42,712 nucleotides of DNA from Candidatus Cloacimonadota bacterium (GCA_019454875.1 JACFNL010000019.1:1-42712), one strand, 5' to 3'; numbered from the stretch's first letter, positions 30,561 to 40,204 are shown. Numbers and translations are program-made. Notes: generated by a model from the sequence alone, not told the origin.

Positions 30561-32196
30561 CAATGTCCAGGGCTTCAGTTACCACAGGTTCAGTAGGACT
30601 AGTCTTAATTTCCGGATTTTCATTTAAATCTATGTCCAGATCGGAAATCTCAAGCTCCTGCATCATTACTGGCTCTTCCCCAATCTCAATTGAATCAGAG
30701 ATATCCGTTCCTAGTGAGTCCACATCAAGACTGACGGAGTCCTCAAGATTCACTTCTTCGTTTAGAACCAGATCCTCTGAAACATCCATGACTGCCGTTT
30801 CATCCAACGGATATTCCATTTCTGAGATTTCAGGGACATCAGAATACTCTATCGGATCAGAATAATCTTCCTGTGCTGCATACTCCTCAGAAGTAGCATA
30901 GACATCCTCGGCTGCATATTCGCCTTCAGCCGAATACTCAGTCTCAGTTGCATAATCCACAGATGCCTCATAAACAGGTTCTTCCGTATAGACATCCTCG
31001 GCATAGGCTTCTTCAGAATATTCTGCCCCCGCGTAGGCATCCTCCGGATAGGCTTCCTCAGCATAAGCATCATCAGAATAGGCTTCCTCTGGATAGGCTT
31101 CCTCGGTGTAAGCCTCCTCTGCATAGGCTTCTTCAGCATAAGGCTCTTCGGCATACGCTTCTTCGGCATACGCTTCTTCGCCGTAGGATTCCTCAGCATA
31201 AGCTTCCGCACTGTAGCCAGATTCTGGCTCTTCGGCATATTCTTCTTGAGCGTATTCTTCAGTAGCATACTGCTCATCCTGAAGGGTCTCACCCTGATGA
31301 ATTTCCGCCTCAAGATCCTGTTGTAATTCCTCTTCCGTCATTTCCGCAGGTAATGCTTCCACTTCTCGGGCATAGGCCAGGACATCTTCTGAAGTTATTG
31401 GTTCAGGTTCACTAAATGCAATGTCAGATATTTCTTCCTGGGGTTCTTCTTCGGTCTGGGCCAGAATAGTTGCCGTTTCAGAATCTGTGAGAACAGGAAT
31501 ATCATTTTGCCTGCCAAATTCACTCAGATCTTCAACCCCATGATCAAAGGGTACTTCCTCAGCGGATTCTTCTGGCTCATCAGACACAGCTTCCTGAGTT
31601 TCTTCCTTCTCCAGAACACAAAGTCCGCTTAACCCTACTCCTGCTAAAACAGCTAATGGCTGATTCCAGTCTGCTTCAGAGAATGGCACCTCGTCCTTTG
31701 GTTTCATCTGCTGGCTGGACTGGATGTGTAATTCAAACTCTTCTTTTCGGGAAGGAAAATAAGTTGCCTCGTACTGCATCAAAGCCATAAGTTCAGATGA
31801 ACTGAATTTCTCAAAATCGAACTGAAAGTTTTTTCCGTCCTCTTCACGAAACATTTTCAGAAGCATAGACATCTGCGAGCTCAAATCCTTGTTCAGAATC
31901 TCCTGAAGACCGTCTAAAGTCCGGATTTCCTTACCGAGGGACTCCAGCAGAATTTCAAGTTCAACCCGGATATCCTCCACCCGGGAAGCTACCCTGGCCG
32001 TCTCTTTAAATGGCTTCTCTAAAATCTCCAGAGATGAAAGACTTCCCATCACCTTCTGAATATCTTCCATAACAGCCATGCTCGCCTGGAAATCGTCGCG
32101 GGAGTAGGCTTCATCAAACTGCTTTTTCAAGTTAAGCTTGCGCTCCTGCAGTTTTCTGTAGATCACATCGTACTTTGTTTCATACAGCGAAGACAT
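30526..32196 (-). CDS. Acidic protein with Tyr/Ala/Glu repeats and helical N-terminus
   Basis: This 556-residue protein has three parts. Residues 1-180 are a helical, probably coiled-coil domain (MSSLYETKYDVIYRKLQERK). Residues 180-310 are acidic and disordered. Residues about 310-440 consist of imperfect repeats of four to five residues, EEAYAEEAYAEEPYAEE in style, and the end has repeated acidic-hydrophobic patches (ISDLDIDLNENPE, DIDDIQIDLDNLD). There is no signal peptide. The DNA repeats run on the complement at 30970-31265. AGGA lies seven bases before the ATG at 32196, chosen over the longer frame. The function is unknown; the terminal IDL patches could be docking motifs. Confidence 0.65.
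   Translation of the reverse strand: MSSLYETKYDVIYRKLQERKLNLKKQFDEAYSRDDFQASMAVMEDIQKVMGSLSSLEILEKPFKETARVASRVEDIRVELEILLESLGKEIRTLDGLQEILNKDLSSQMSMLLKMFREEDGKNFQFDFEKFSSSELMALMQYEATYFPSRKEEFELHIQSSQQMKPKDEVPFSEADWNQPLAVLAGVGLSGLCVLEKEETQEAVSDEPEESAEEVPFDHGVEDLSEFGRQNDIPVLTDSETATILAQTEEEPQEEISDIAFSEPEPITSEDVLAYAREVEALPAEMTEEELQQDLEAEIHQGETLQDEQYATEEYAQEEYAEEPESGYSAEAYAEESYGEEAYAEEAYAEEPYAEEAYAEEAYTEEAYPEEAYSDDAYAEEAYPEDAYAGAEYSEEAYAEDVYTEEPVYEASVDYATETEYSAEGEYAAEDVYATSEEYAAQEDYSDPIEYSDVPEISEMEYPLDETAVMDVSEDLVLNEEVNLEDSVSLDVDSLGTDISDSIEIGEEPVMMQELEISDLDIDLNENPEIKTSPTEPVVTEALDIDDIQIDLDNLD
30970..31265 (-). repeat. Degenerate 12- to 15-bp repeats encoding EEAYA units
   Basis: Roughly 20 imperfect units such as GAAGAAGCCTATGCCGAG encode the Glu-Glu-Ala-Tyr-Ala pattern. 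Period and codons vary, so the array is old rather than freshly amplified, but it may still vary by slippage. Confidence 0.7.
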
Positions 32197-32254
32197 AGGC
32201 GTTCCTATCCGCGAATCACGGTTTCTTTTTATTATCGACAAAGAAACCTCATTG

Positions 32255-33070
32255 TTAACCGCCTCGAGCACTACAGTAAATCCATTCTAATAATTCTTCT
32301 GCTCCCTGGAAGCAATGGTCGGGTTTTTGACTCACCTGATGCAAATCCTCAAGCCTGGTTTCACCACTTAACAAAAGAACTGTAAGCAACCCATGATCAA
32401 ATCCCATCTGCATGTCAGTATACAGGCGATCTCCTACGATTGCCATGCTTTGAGGTGTGCATCCAAGCAGCAAAGAAGCCATGTCCACCATATTACGACT
32501 TGGTTTACCAATAACTTCCGGCTCTCGACCTGTACTGGCCTTCAAAAAAGCAATCATGGCACCACAGTCTGGAATACTTCCTTCACTAGTTGGACAAACC
32601 ATATCTGGATGGGTGGCAATATATGGAACCCCCTTTAGAAGAAACTTATGGGCTAGCTTCAGTTTGTCATAGTCAAGAGTCTGATCAAATGCCAGCACAA
32701 CCATATCCGGATTTTCCGTAACAAGATTGATTCCAGCCTCCAAAAACTCCTTACAGACAGAGGGCACAGCCAAAAGATACACCTTTTTGATGTTTCTTTT
32801 AGTAAGCCAAAGGATTGTAGCCCAGGAAGATGTCAATATTCTTGAAGGAACAGCCTTTAAACCAAGTAAGGACAGTTTTTGCACATAGTCTTTTCTGGAA
32901 AGGGAGGAATTATTGGTAAACAGGCAGAAGGGAATGGAGTTTTGATTAAAATGATTTAGAAGCTCCCTTGCGCCGGGCAATACAGAATTACTCAGATAAA
33001 GGGTGCCATCCATGTCTAAAAGCCAGGCTTCAGGCAGTTTTGGCACTATCTTGTCTCTTTCGGATGGCAT
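32255..33070 (-). CDS. HAD-superfamily phosphatase, NagD-like (subclass IIA)
   Basis: This 271-residue phosphatase has LLDMDGTLYLSNSVLPGARE (motif I, nucleophile first Asp), FTNNSS (motif II), GKPSRNMVDMA (motif III lysine) and VGDRLYTDMQMGFDHGLLTV (motif IV, acidic pair). The cap between motifs II and III fits the C2 type seen in NagD and in phosphoglycolate or p-nitrophenyl phosphatases. Substrate is unknown. The ATG at 33070 overlaps the end of the Wzz-like gene by 41 bases, and the next gene starts 58 bases downstream. Confidence 0.87.
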   Translation of the reverse strand: MPSERDKIVPKLPEAWLLDMDGTLYLSNSVLPGARELLNHFNQNSIPFCLFTNNSSLSRKDYVQKLSLLGLKAVPSRILTSSWATILWLTKRNIKKVYLLAVPSVCKEFLEAGINLVTENPDMVVLAFDQTLDYDKLKLAHKFLLKGVPYIATHPDMVCPTSEGSIPDCGAMIAFLKASTGREPEVIGKPSRNMVDMASLLLGCTPQSMAIVGDRLYTDMQMGFDHGLLTVLLLSGETRLEDLHQVSQKPDHCFQGAEELLEWIYCSARGG

Positions 33071-34256
33071 CCATTAACAAAACAGAAAAACACAAAAACA
33101 TAAATGCAGCCATAGTGGCCACTATTACAATCACAGCCCTGCTAGGTTTATCTTTTTTCTGAGGTGGTTCGGCAAGTTCCACCACCTGAATTACTTCCTG
33201 TTCCTTGGAAGATTCAATCTTACTGACTTCATACTCCTTGGTCAGGACGGTAAATACTTCCTGGGCCACAAGTTTTTTGCGGATTAATCTTTCCATTTCA
33301 AGTTCAATTCTAGGGATTTCAGCCAGAGGAATATAAGTCAGAGCCACCCTTTTTTTATCTTCATCTTGAAGCTCAGTCCTACTTGCCGCCACAGGCTCAA
33401 TCTGCAATCGCCCCTCTTCCATGTCCCGAAGCTGTTTTTCCATAGCCTGAATCTCCAGATTCAGAATCTTTACTTCGGGATGATTATCACTTGAACCTAG
33501 CTCCAGTCTTACCTTGAGTTTTCCACGACTCAACAGAATCTCAGACTGGATACGAAAGGCAGCTTCCACAGTTGCCTTTGCCTGACCTTCCACAGTCAAA
33601 AGACGATTGTCTTTTTTGTACTTTTGGATCTCCTCTTCCGCTTTCATCAAATCCTGAGTTGCCTCAGCCAGTCGTTCCTCTAAAAACATGCGTTTTTTAC
33701 GATTCTCAGATACCACCTTTTCACGGCTAATCTGATCCAGCATCTCCACATTCATGTTTACAATACGGGCAGCCAATTGAGGATCTGTATCGGAATAGGC
33801 AATTTTTATGATGCCTGACTTTTTGTCTGAGTCAATATTAAGAGCCTTCAAATAGGCCTGTTCCACATCCTCACGGAATTTTGACTCCACTTTCAGATGC
33901 TCCTTTAAACCAAACGAATCGATTACTTTCCAGAGGTTTTCCCGTGTCTGTAAATGGGCTTTTAAAATATCAAACGAGTTTGCATTGTCTGTACCGCCTA
34001 ATCCCCCCATTCCCAGAAGTGGCAGGGCAGAAAGCTGTCCGAGCATTCCAGCAAGTTTACCCTTATCCCCTGAACTCGGAGGCAATAAAGTCGCCTGAGC
34101 TTTATATATATTGGGTCTGGACAAGGCATACCATATGGAAAGTCCTGAAATCAGTGCTGTAAATCCAAGAATGAACCATTTGCGTCTGTAAAGGATGGCA
34201 AACAGTTCAAACAAATCAATTTCATCCTCTACCTGAGGCTTTTCAACCTGATTCAT
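33030..34256 (-). CDS. Wzz-like polysaccharide chain-length/co-polymerase protein
   Basis: This 408-residue protein sets the length of surface polysaccharide or acts as co-polymerase. The N-terminal EIDLFELFAILYRRKWFILG and following membrane segment, then SIWYALSRPNIYKAQATLLP, are the Wzz domain start. A long helical coiled coil in the periplasm follows (RKKRMFLEERLAEATQDLMK), then a C-terminal membrane segment after ELAEPPQKKDKPSRAVIV, with the proline-rich motif typical of the family. There is no kinase domain. The ATG at 34256 has GGAGGAGAG directly before it, so the longer frame from 34364 is not used. It is divergent from the cupin gene. Confidence 0.85.
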   Translation of the reverse strand: MNQVEKPQVEDEIDLFELFAILYRRKWFILGFTALISGLSIWYALSRPNIYKAQATLLPPSSGDKGKLAGMLGQLSALPLLGMGGLGGTDNANSFDILKAHLQTRENLWKVIDSFGLKEHLKVESKFREDVEQAYLKALNIDSDKKSGIIKIAYSDTDPQLAARIVNMNVEMLDQISREKVVSENRKKRMFLEERLAEATQDLMKAEEEIQKYKKDNRLLTVEGQAKATVEAAFRIQSEILLSRGKLKVRLELGSSDNHPEVKILNLEIQAMEKQLRDMEEGRLQIEPVAASRTELQDEDKKRVALTYIPLAEIPRIELEMERLIRKKLVAQEVFTVLTKEYEVSKIESSKEQEVIQVVELAEPPQKKDKPSRAVIVIVATMAAFMFLCFSVLLMDAIRKRQDSAKTA

Positions 34257-34314
34257 CTCTCCTCCAAAATTTAGATTGAGAATATAACAGAATGAGGGTA
34301 TTTTTTCGTACATC

Positions 34315-34656
34315 ATGTACTCAGAAATACGCCCATGGGGCAAATTTACCAACTTGTATGACAAAAGCTACACTAAAGTCAAGACGATTCTGGTGTCTCC
34401 AGGACAAAGGTTGAGTCTGCAATCTCATAAAAAGAGATCAGAAAACTGGATCGTTGTGCGAGGTATAGCTACAGTTGAGCTTGATGATGCCACATTTACC
34501 CTTGAGCCTGGACAGTCCATCTTTATACCGGTGGGTTCCAAACACAGGCTTGAAAATAAACAGGATACTGAGCTTGAGATTATCGAGGTTCAGACGGGCT
34601 CCTATTTTGGAGAAGATGATATAACCCGCTACTCAGACGATTACAATCGCGTCTGA
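34315..34656 (+). CDS. Mannose-6-phosphate isomerase type II-like cupin
   Basis: This 113-residue single cupin matches the C-terminal isomerase part of ManC/AlgA-type bifunctional enzymes: RPWGKFTNLY, VKTILVSPGQRLSLQSHKKR (metal-binding His), ENWIVVRGIATVELDDATF and GQSIFIPVGSKHRLEN, with TELEIIEVQTGSYFGEDDI at the end. It would convert fructose 6-phosphate to mannose 6-phosphate or act on a related sugar. No guanylyltransferase domain is attached; the length is typical for stand-alone members. It is divergent from the Wzz-like gene by 58 bases, so both serve polysaccharide synthesis. No ribosome site is clear. Confidence 0.85.
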   Translation: MYSEIRPWGKFTNLYDKSYTKVKTILVSPGQRLSLQSHKKRSENWIVVRGIATVELDDATFTLEPGQSIFIPVGSKHRLENKQDTELEIIEVQTGSYFGEDDITRYSDDYNRV

Positions 34657-34657
34657 T

Positions 34658-37471
34658 TTAAATTTTTGCCCTGTATTCCTGCCAGACCGCCTGCAAAAGC
34701 GAAGGATCATTGAGTTGTTTAGCCGTTCTGTGGGCGGCCAGGTAGAATTTTTCAGCATCTTTGGTTTCTCCATGTTTTAGTGAAGCCCGGGCCTGATCCA
34801 GATAAGACTGGCAAAGATTGCGTTTTCTGGCTTCATCTTCGATCTTTTCCGTACTGATCTGATCCAGCACTCGTGAACGCCGCAACAGTACTTCCACGCA
34901 TAAAAGAAAGATGGCCAGAGCCAAAGGATAACTGGCATACGATAAACTTCGTACAGACTGAGTCTGGGCATCTTCTAAAAAAATTGGCTCAAGAGGGCTT
35001 TTTGCATTCAAGACAGAGGCACCATTATCTTTAGTCAGAGCCAGAAACAGTGCCTCATTTTCTCCCTTAAATGACAATTCCGTGTCCACAGGAACCTCTA
35101 CTCTGGTGGAATGCTCCCAGTCTGCTCCTGAACCACTGACCTGAAGGCGGATTGTATAAGAACCAGATTGGGGAAGACTTACAGCCGAGGCATACTCCCC
35201 ATCACCAGAAAAACTCAAATCCATCTGTCTTACAATCCGGTCTGGTTCGGAATCGGCACGAATCTCAGCCGACACAGAAAGATTGTCCATGTAGTTTCCC
35301 TCTTCATCAATTGCTCTAAGACGCATTTGCAACTGATTGCCATCAATACTCGTCCTAAAATCCATCGGATCATGTTCTCTTCTGAGAATTTTAGCTATAA
35401 GCCGTGAAAAGACCTGGGCAAATGCATCGGTTCCCATCCATTCTGAGGACCATTGCCCAGATACATCCGATGTCCAGACAAAACTCTGCCCAAGACCAAA
35501 CTGCCACAGTGCAAGCAGTGGCTCTCCCATGTCAGCCAGAAGTATGACTTCCGCCCGTTCTTTGGGAGATGTTGAAACGATGCCTTTTAACAACGGAAGT
35601 TTTAACTTATCTGCATCTTCAATCAGATTCTGACTTCCATGTACCTGAGTAAGTATTTCTCCGGTACGCACTGGTGGACCAAACACTCTTTCCACGGCCT
35701 GTTCAAATACACCCTTCATCCCCGTCATGGAATCTGAGGCATAAAATTTTCCCCCTGTTTCCTCGGCCATACTCCTTAGAAGGCTAGTGGCAGCTCCCTT
35801 TCCAAAGGCTATGGTGGATAAATTGACTTTCTCCTGTTTTAATCTTGTGAGGATGTCCGGTAAATATGCCCGATCCGAGGGAACACCATCCGAAAAAAGA
35901 ATCATGTGGACTTCCTGATAACCCCTGCCGGAAACCATGCTCAATCCACCGGTTAATGCCGGGTGAAACCTGGTACCACCTCCAGCCTGAATGGAATCAA
36001 TTCCCGATACAAGATAAGGAAGATTACCCTCAGTGACTCGCATCAGGGGAACGGCCACAGAAACATTATCACTAAAGTTTAAAACACCAACTTCAATTCC
36101 TAGTAACTCGGATAAAACCTGCTTTGCTGCCTGTTTAGCCACATAAATCGGCTTTTCCTGATCACTTGCTGTAGCCAGAAAACGCATCAGCTTTTGAGGA
36201 TCGGACCAGATAGCCGCATCTTCAGCCAGCATGGAACCGGAAGAATCAATAATCAGCAACATTGCAACCGACCGACGGTAGCTTCTTGGCGGACAAAATA
36301 CAGGCATTACCTCTTCAAGAGTGGAACGAAACCAGCCACCTAAGCCAAAACTTCGTTTCCCTCCCAAAACCCCAAACCCTCCACCGTTTAAGACATAATC
36401 ACGAATTCTGTCTTCCATGGACTGATTTAAGGCAGATTTTTCAGTGTCTATTAACAGGATGGCTGAATACCCTTCCAGAGGCAAATCCTTAAACTCTTCC
36501 GAGGAAACTGTCTTTACCCCAATATTCATACCCTCAATAAGCATTTGCAGGTTTTTTGCATCCCCTGTTTCCTGGGCAACCAGAAGAATGGAGTTTTGAT
36601 CAAACACCCTAAGGGTAGCCCGGGCCGAATTATTACCAGGGATCGGATCCTTAGCCTCCGGCTCAACCAGCAAGGTGAGCATGTATCTGCCAGGAACGGA
36701 GTTTTCATAGGCTAAATCAAAAAGATTCAGGCCTTCCTGCAACTGAACAGGCCTGATTTCAATCTCCTTATCATTTTCCAAAAGGCGAATGGTTGCTTTC
36801 CCGGCCACCTTAGATTCCACCAGTGCCTCAATCGATACCTGCTGATTCGTCAGTGCGCTTTTAGGAATCTGCAGGGCACGAACAAACATAAGATCCTGAG
36901 TTCTACTCCTAAGAGGAACCCACCAGACAGGCTGCAAGGCAAAATTTCTTAAGTCATCAATGGAGCGTTCTGTGTCATTGCCATCCGAAAGGACAATGTA
37001 GCGATGGGATTTTTCAGAAGTTCGTAAGGCTAAAACATCCATAAGGGAACGATAGATTGGGGACGACAATCCATTTTCTTTATACAATTGTTCTTCAATC
37101 TCCTGTTCAGAAACAAACACAGAGGATTTTCCATTTAGAAAAAAATAGTCTGGAACTATCTGATGCTTCAAAAGATAGGGACTTAGTCTCTGTTTTAGAT
37201 TGTTAAGCTCCTGTTTTAATGAATCCGGCTCAACAGATGCTGATGAATCAATGCCTATATGCAGAGCAATTGGCTTCTTGGGAGGGTCGGAAAACTGGGT
37301 TGGTCCCATTAAGGCCAAAACCAGAAGACAAAGTGCGAGTACCCTCAAAAACAGCAAAAATAGTTTAGGTCTCTCGGAAGGATTGACAAACCAGCGCCAG
37401 GCCAAAAGTATCACGGGAATCAGCTGTAGAAAAAACCAGACTCCCCAGGGTCTTTCCCAGGCAAAATACAT
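34658..37471 (-). CDS. Membrane protein with two VWA domains and a glutamine-amidotransferase-like domain
   Basis: This 937-residue protein resembles BatA-like and class I glutamine-amidotransferase-like VWA proteins. Two membrane segments at the N-terminus (to residue 58) are followed by a first VWA domain with the metal motif DSSAS (about 75-79), an Ig-like part, then a region DYVLNGGGFGVLGGKRSFGL typical of the amidotransferase-like fold but without a visible catalytic Cys. A second VWA domain has DSSGSM at about 408-413. A last membrane segment (ASYPLALAIFLLCVEVLLRR) comes near the end, with a TPR-like tail. The ATG at 37471 merges with the stop of the upstream VWA gene as TGATG. Regulated metal-dependent protein binding is expected. 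Confidence 0.82.
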   Translation of the reverse strand: MYFAWERPWGVWFFLQLIPVILLAWRWFVNPSERPKLFLLFLRVLALCLLVLALMGPTQFSDPPKKPIALHIGIDSSASVEPDSLKQELNNLKQRLSPYLLKHQIVPDYFFLNGKSSVFVSEQEIEEQLYKENGLSSPIYRSLMDVLALRTSEKSHRYIVLSDGNDTERSIDDLRNFALQPVWWVPLRSRTQDLMFVRALQIPKSALTNQQVSIEALVESKVAGKATIRLLENDKEIEIRPVQLQEGLNLFDLAYENSVPGRYMLTLLVEPEAKDPIPGNNSARATLRVFDQNSILLVAQETGDAKNLQMLIEGMNIGVKTVSSEEFKDLPLEGYSAILLIDTEKSALNQSMEDRIRDYVLNGGGFGVLGGKRSFGLGGWFRSTLEEVMPVFCPPRSYRRSVAMLLIIDSSGSMLAEDAAIWSDPQKLMRFLATASDQEKPIYVAKQAAKQVLSELLGIEVGVLNFSDNVSVAVPLMRVTEGNLPYLVSGIDSIQAGGGTRFHPALTGGLSMVSGRGYQEVHMILFSDGVPSDRAYLPDILTRLKQEKVNLSTIAFGKGAATSLLRSMAEETGGKFYASDSMTGMKGVFEQAVERVFGPPVRTGEILTQVHGSQNLIEDADKLKLPLLKGIVSTSPKERAEVILLADMGEPLLALWQFGLGQSFVWTSDVSGQWSSEWMGTDAFAQVFSRLIAKILRREHDPMDFRTSIDGNQLQMRLRAIDEEGNYMDNLSVSAEIRADSEPDRIVRQMDLSFSGDGEYASAVSLPQSGSYTIRLQVSGSGADWEHSTRVEVPVDTELSFKGENEALFLALTKDNGASVLNAKSPLEPIFLEDAQTQSVRSLSYASYPLALAIFLLCVEVLLRRSRVLDQISTEKIEDEARKRNLCQSYLDQARASLKHGETKDAEKFYLAAHRTAKQLNDPSLLQAVWQEYRAKI

Positions 37472-39222
37472 CAGGTTTTCCTCACAAACAAAATCCACTC
37501 AAGAAAAAGTACCAGAAAGCCAAAAATAAGCACAATTCCTGCAATCGGTTCACGGGATTCCTCCTCGAGTCCCGATTGTCTGTTCCGCATACTTAACCAG
37601 ACTGGACTGACAGAATCTTCCCCAGAACGCAGCATAGATTCCCGATTTGGAATTCTGACATAGGTCGGCAGGCCACCTTTTTCCCAGACTCCCACCCGAT
37701 CCAGTATCTCAGGATCCTCATATATCCTGTGCATGTTAAGAAGCGGAGTGTGCAGGTAAGTTCTGTTATCCAGATTGTTATTACCCGTAACCAGAAAATC
37801 ATCCCCCAATTTTGCCATCAGCCTTTGCTTTAGGATATTCTCCAATAGTATTGAAAATTCCAAATCATGCACTACACGGCGATCATCCTTGATATTGAGA
37901 ATACACTTCCCACCTGAATTACCCTCACACAAAACAACGGCTGCCGCAACCTGTGGCGGGGGACTGACCCCTAGTGCAAGAATGGAAAAACCCGGCCACT
38001 TGGTGAATGTCCAATCAGCAGGTTCCAGTTCATGACCCTGAAGGTATCTGGTTATCGGGGAGGTCGGATCTGTCAAAAAACTTCTTCTGAAACGATTCTT
38101 GGCCTGTGATTGCCCCATAAACACAATATCTGCATCCATGGAAGTACGGGAATCAGAAATTTTTATATCAGGTCTGGCAGGTGGACTTACAATTTCCAGC
38201 CGATCATCTAGTTCTACAAACCGTCTCACAAACTGTGCAAGAGGAGATTGGGTATCAGTAAACCCCAGAATTTCAACCCCCAGTTTTTTCTGTCTGGGCC
38301 AAAACACCATACTACTGTCTTCTTTTAAGGCATCTGCTCCTGGAGAACTGATTTCTACCAGTACTTCCTCAGGCATGGGCGCAAGTGGTAGCCATACACT
38401 GGTTCTGTCGTATCTTTGTGCATCAGAAAATCTCACCTGAGCCCTGACAAGTTCTTGACCGGATTTGCCACGAATCTGTACTAAAGCTTCCTTTACCGGG
38501 CCACTACGGCCTATGTGAACCCGGATTCCACTCTGATTGGACTTTTCTTCCTGGGATATCTCTTGTAAAAATACATTCATTTTGTTCTGACCAACCAGAA
38601 TAAAGGCCACTCCCAGACGATTCAGCTCAGATACTTCGCTCTGCTCCATGCCATCACTTACAAATATGACCTGCTTGTTCTGGGCCAACAACCCACGCAT
38701 CAGTCTTTGCAGTTCCATAAACGAGCCATTGGGCAAATGGGTAGGCTGAATCTGAGACAGAGTCTGGGAAAGCCCCGGCAAGGCAGAAAAAAATACTGGC
38801 CTTAAACTCCAGGCAATCAATTCGACTTGAGCATCACCCCAATAGGGAACCAAAGCCTTTTCTGCGGCTTGATAAGCCAGTTGCAGTCTTGATGAACCTC
38901 TCTCCATAGCCAGCATGGAGGCTGAATTATCTAAAATCAGTACGATCTGGCTCTGCACCCCTGCACCCAAAAAATATGGTCGGGACAAGGCCAGAAACAG
39001 GAGTAAAAAAAACACAAGCTGCAACCAGTAAAATAGATTGGACTGGAATTTCTCAAACAGAGAGTCTCGGTTTCGCTTCTCAATTACAACTTTCCATAAA
39101 AAATGCGATGAGACCTGTTTGCGTTTCGGCTTCACATTTAGAAAATACAAAGCCGTCAGGATAGGAAACCAGAGGAAAAAAATCAGGCCAGACCAGTTTT
39201 CTACCCCAGGTATCATCTTCAC
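37471..39222 (-). CDS. BatA-like VWA membrane protein
   Basis: This 583-residue protein opens with the BatA-type N-terminal domain (two membrane segments, about 10-29 and 61-80, joined by VKPKRKQVSSHFLWKVVIEK), then a VWA domain with the metal motif DNSAS at 98-102. A strand-rich periplasmic part follows and a C-terminal membrane segment (IAGIVLIFGFLVLFLEWILF). Bat proteins are found in tolerance to oxygen and envelope stress in several groups, with real function unclear. The frame begins at a GTG at 39222 overlapping the galE stop (GTGA); an ATG at 39216 is another possible start. It ends merged with the larger VWA gene. Confidence 0.82.
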   Translation of the reverse strand: MKMIPGVENWSGLIFFLWFPILTALYFLNVKPKRKQVSSHFLWKVVIEKRNRDSLFEKFQSNLFYWLQLVFFLLLFLALSRPYFLGAGVQSQIVLILDNSASMLAMERGSSRLQLAYQAAEKALVPYWGDAQVELIAWSLRPVFFSALPGLSQTLSQIQPTHLPNGSFMELQRLMRGLLAQNKQVIFVSDGMEQSEVSELNRLGVAFILVGQNKMNVFLQEISQEEKSNQSGIRVHIGRSGPVKEALVQIRGKSGQELVRAQVRFSDAQRYDRTSVWLPLAPMPEEVLVEISSPGADALKEDSSMVFWPRQKKLGVEILGFTDTQSPLAQFVRRFVELDDRLEIVSPPARPDIKISDSRTSMDADIVFMGQSQAKNRFRRSFLTDPTSPITRYLQGHELEPADWTFTKWPGFSILALGVSPPPQVAAAVVLCEGNSGGKCILNIKDDRRVVHDLEFSILLENILKQRLMAKLGDDFLVTGNNNLDNRTYLHTPLLNMHRIYEDPEILDRVGVWEKGGLPTYVRIPNRESMLRSGEDSVSPVWLSMRNRQSGLEEESREPIAGIVLIFGFLVLFLEWILFVRKT

Positions 39223-40184
39223 TGCACCAGAGTTTTTATAATGGATTGTAAAGATTCAAATTTCGGTTTCCATCCCAGCTTCTCCTTTGCCTTGGCACTG
39301 GAAGCCACAAGAACGGCCGGATCTCCTTCCCGGCGGGCAGCAAACTCAAAAGGCACTGGCTTCTGACAGATTTCTTCAACAGCCCGAATTACTTCCAATA
39401 CGCTGTGCCCTTGTCCATTGCCCAGATTAAAGGCAGAAAAAGAGCCACCATCCCCCATTTTTTGCAGTGCCAGTTCATGGGCCTGTGCCAGATCCAGCAC
39501 ATGGACATAATCACGAATACAGGTACCGTCTAAAGTATTATAATCATTGCCAAAAACCTTGAGTGGCGGCCGTCTGCCTGCCACTGCATCTAATACAAGA
39601 GGGATCAGATGGGTTTCTGGATCATGTTTTTCCCCAAGATGGGTTGCTGGGGCCTTACCACAGGCATTAAAGTAGCGTAGTGCCACAAAATCCATTCCAT
39701 AAGCTGAGGCACAATCCCTTAACATCTGTTCACCCCAGGCCTTGCTGTGTCCATAGGGATTCACAGGAGCTATCGGGGCATCTTCAGATATAGGACAGAG
39801 AACGGGATTGCCATAAACGGCTGCTGTGGACGAAAATACGAGTTTCTTGACCCCAGAAGCCTGCATGGTTTCCAACAGATTGACAAGACTTACAGTATTG
39901 TTACGATAATACTTTAAAGGTTCTTTGACGGACTCACCCACGGCAATATTTGCTGCGAAATGAATCACCGCATCAATTGGTTCCTGCAAAAAAAGTCTTT
40001 TTAAATCCCAGGGATTCTGAAGATCCCCTATCCGGTTGACATCACCAAGCATATCCTGTCGAAATCCCGTGCTAAGATTGTCAAAAACTATGGTTCTATA
40101 ACCTAACTGGTTTAAGTACCAGACCGTGTGAGAGCCAATATAGCCCGCACCCCCACTCACCAGAATTGTTGCTGATTTTTTCAT
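39219..40184 (-). CDS. galE: UDP-glucose 4-epimerase
   Basis: This 321-residue short-chain dehydrogenase-type enzyme interconverts UDP-glucose and UDP-galactose. It has ILVSGGAGYIGSHTVWYL (NAD loop), FAANIAVGESVKEPLKYY, SSTAAVYG with the catalytic Ser/Thr, NPYGHSKAWGEQ (Tyr-x-x-x-Lys), RYFNACGKAP and TCIRDYVHVLDLAQAH. These mark GalE rather than other epimerases. The frame opens with TTG at 40202, but the ATG at 40184 gives the family N-terminus. The product sugar feeds polysaccharide synthesis, in line with the Wzz- and WcaJ-like genes. It overlaps the BatA-like gene by four bases. Confidence 0.93.
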   Translation of the reverse strand: MKKSATILVSGGAGYIGSHTVWYLNQLGYRTIVFDNLSTGFRQDMLGDVNRIGDLQNPWDLKRLFLQEPIDAVIHFAANIAVGESVKEPLKYYRNNTVSLVNLLETMQASGVKKLVFSSTAAVYGNPVLCPISEDAPIAPVNPYGHSKAWGEQMLRDCASAYGMDFVALRYFNACGKAPATHLGEKHDPETHLIPLVLDAVAGRRPPLKVFGNDYNTLDGTCIRDYVHVLDLAQAHELALQKMGDGGSFSAFNLGNGQGHSVLEVIRAVEEICQKPVPFEFAARREGDPAVLVASSAKAKEKLGWKPKFESLQSIIKTLVQ

Positions 40185-40204
40185 GGAATCATTGTAGCCC
40201 AATG

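Noticed and set aside
30849..31313. Arg/Lys/Met- and His/Pro-rich frames over the repeat region
   Set aside because: They are other-frame readings of the EEAYA repeats; the low-complexity composition comes from the repeats.
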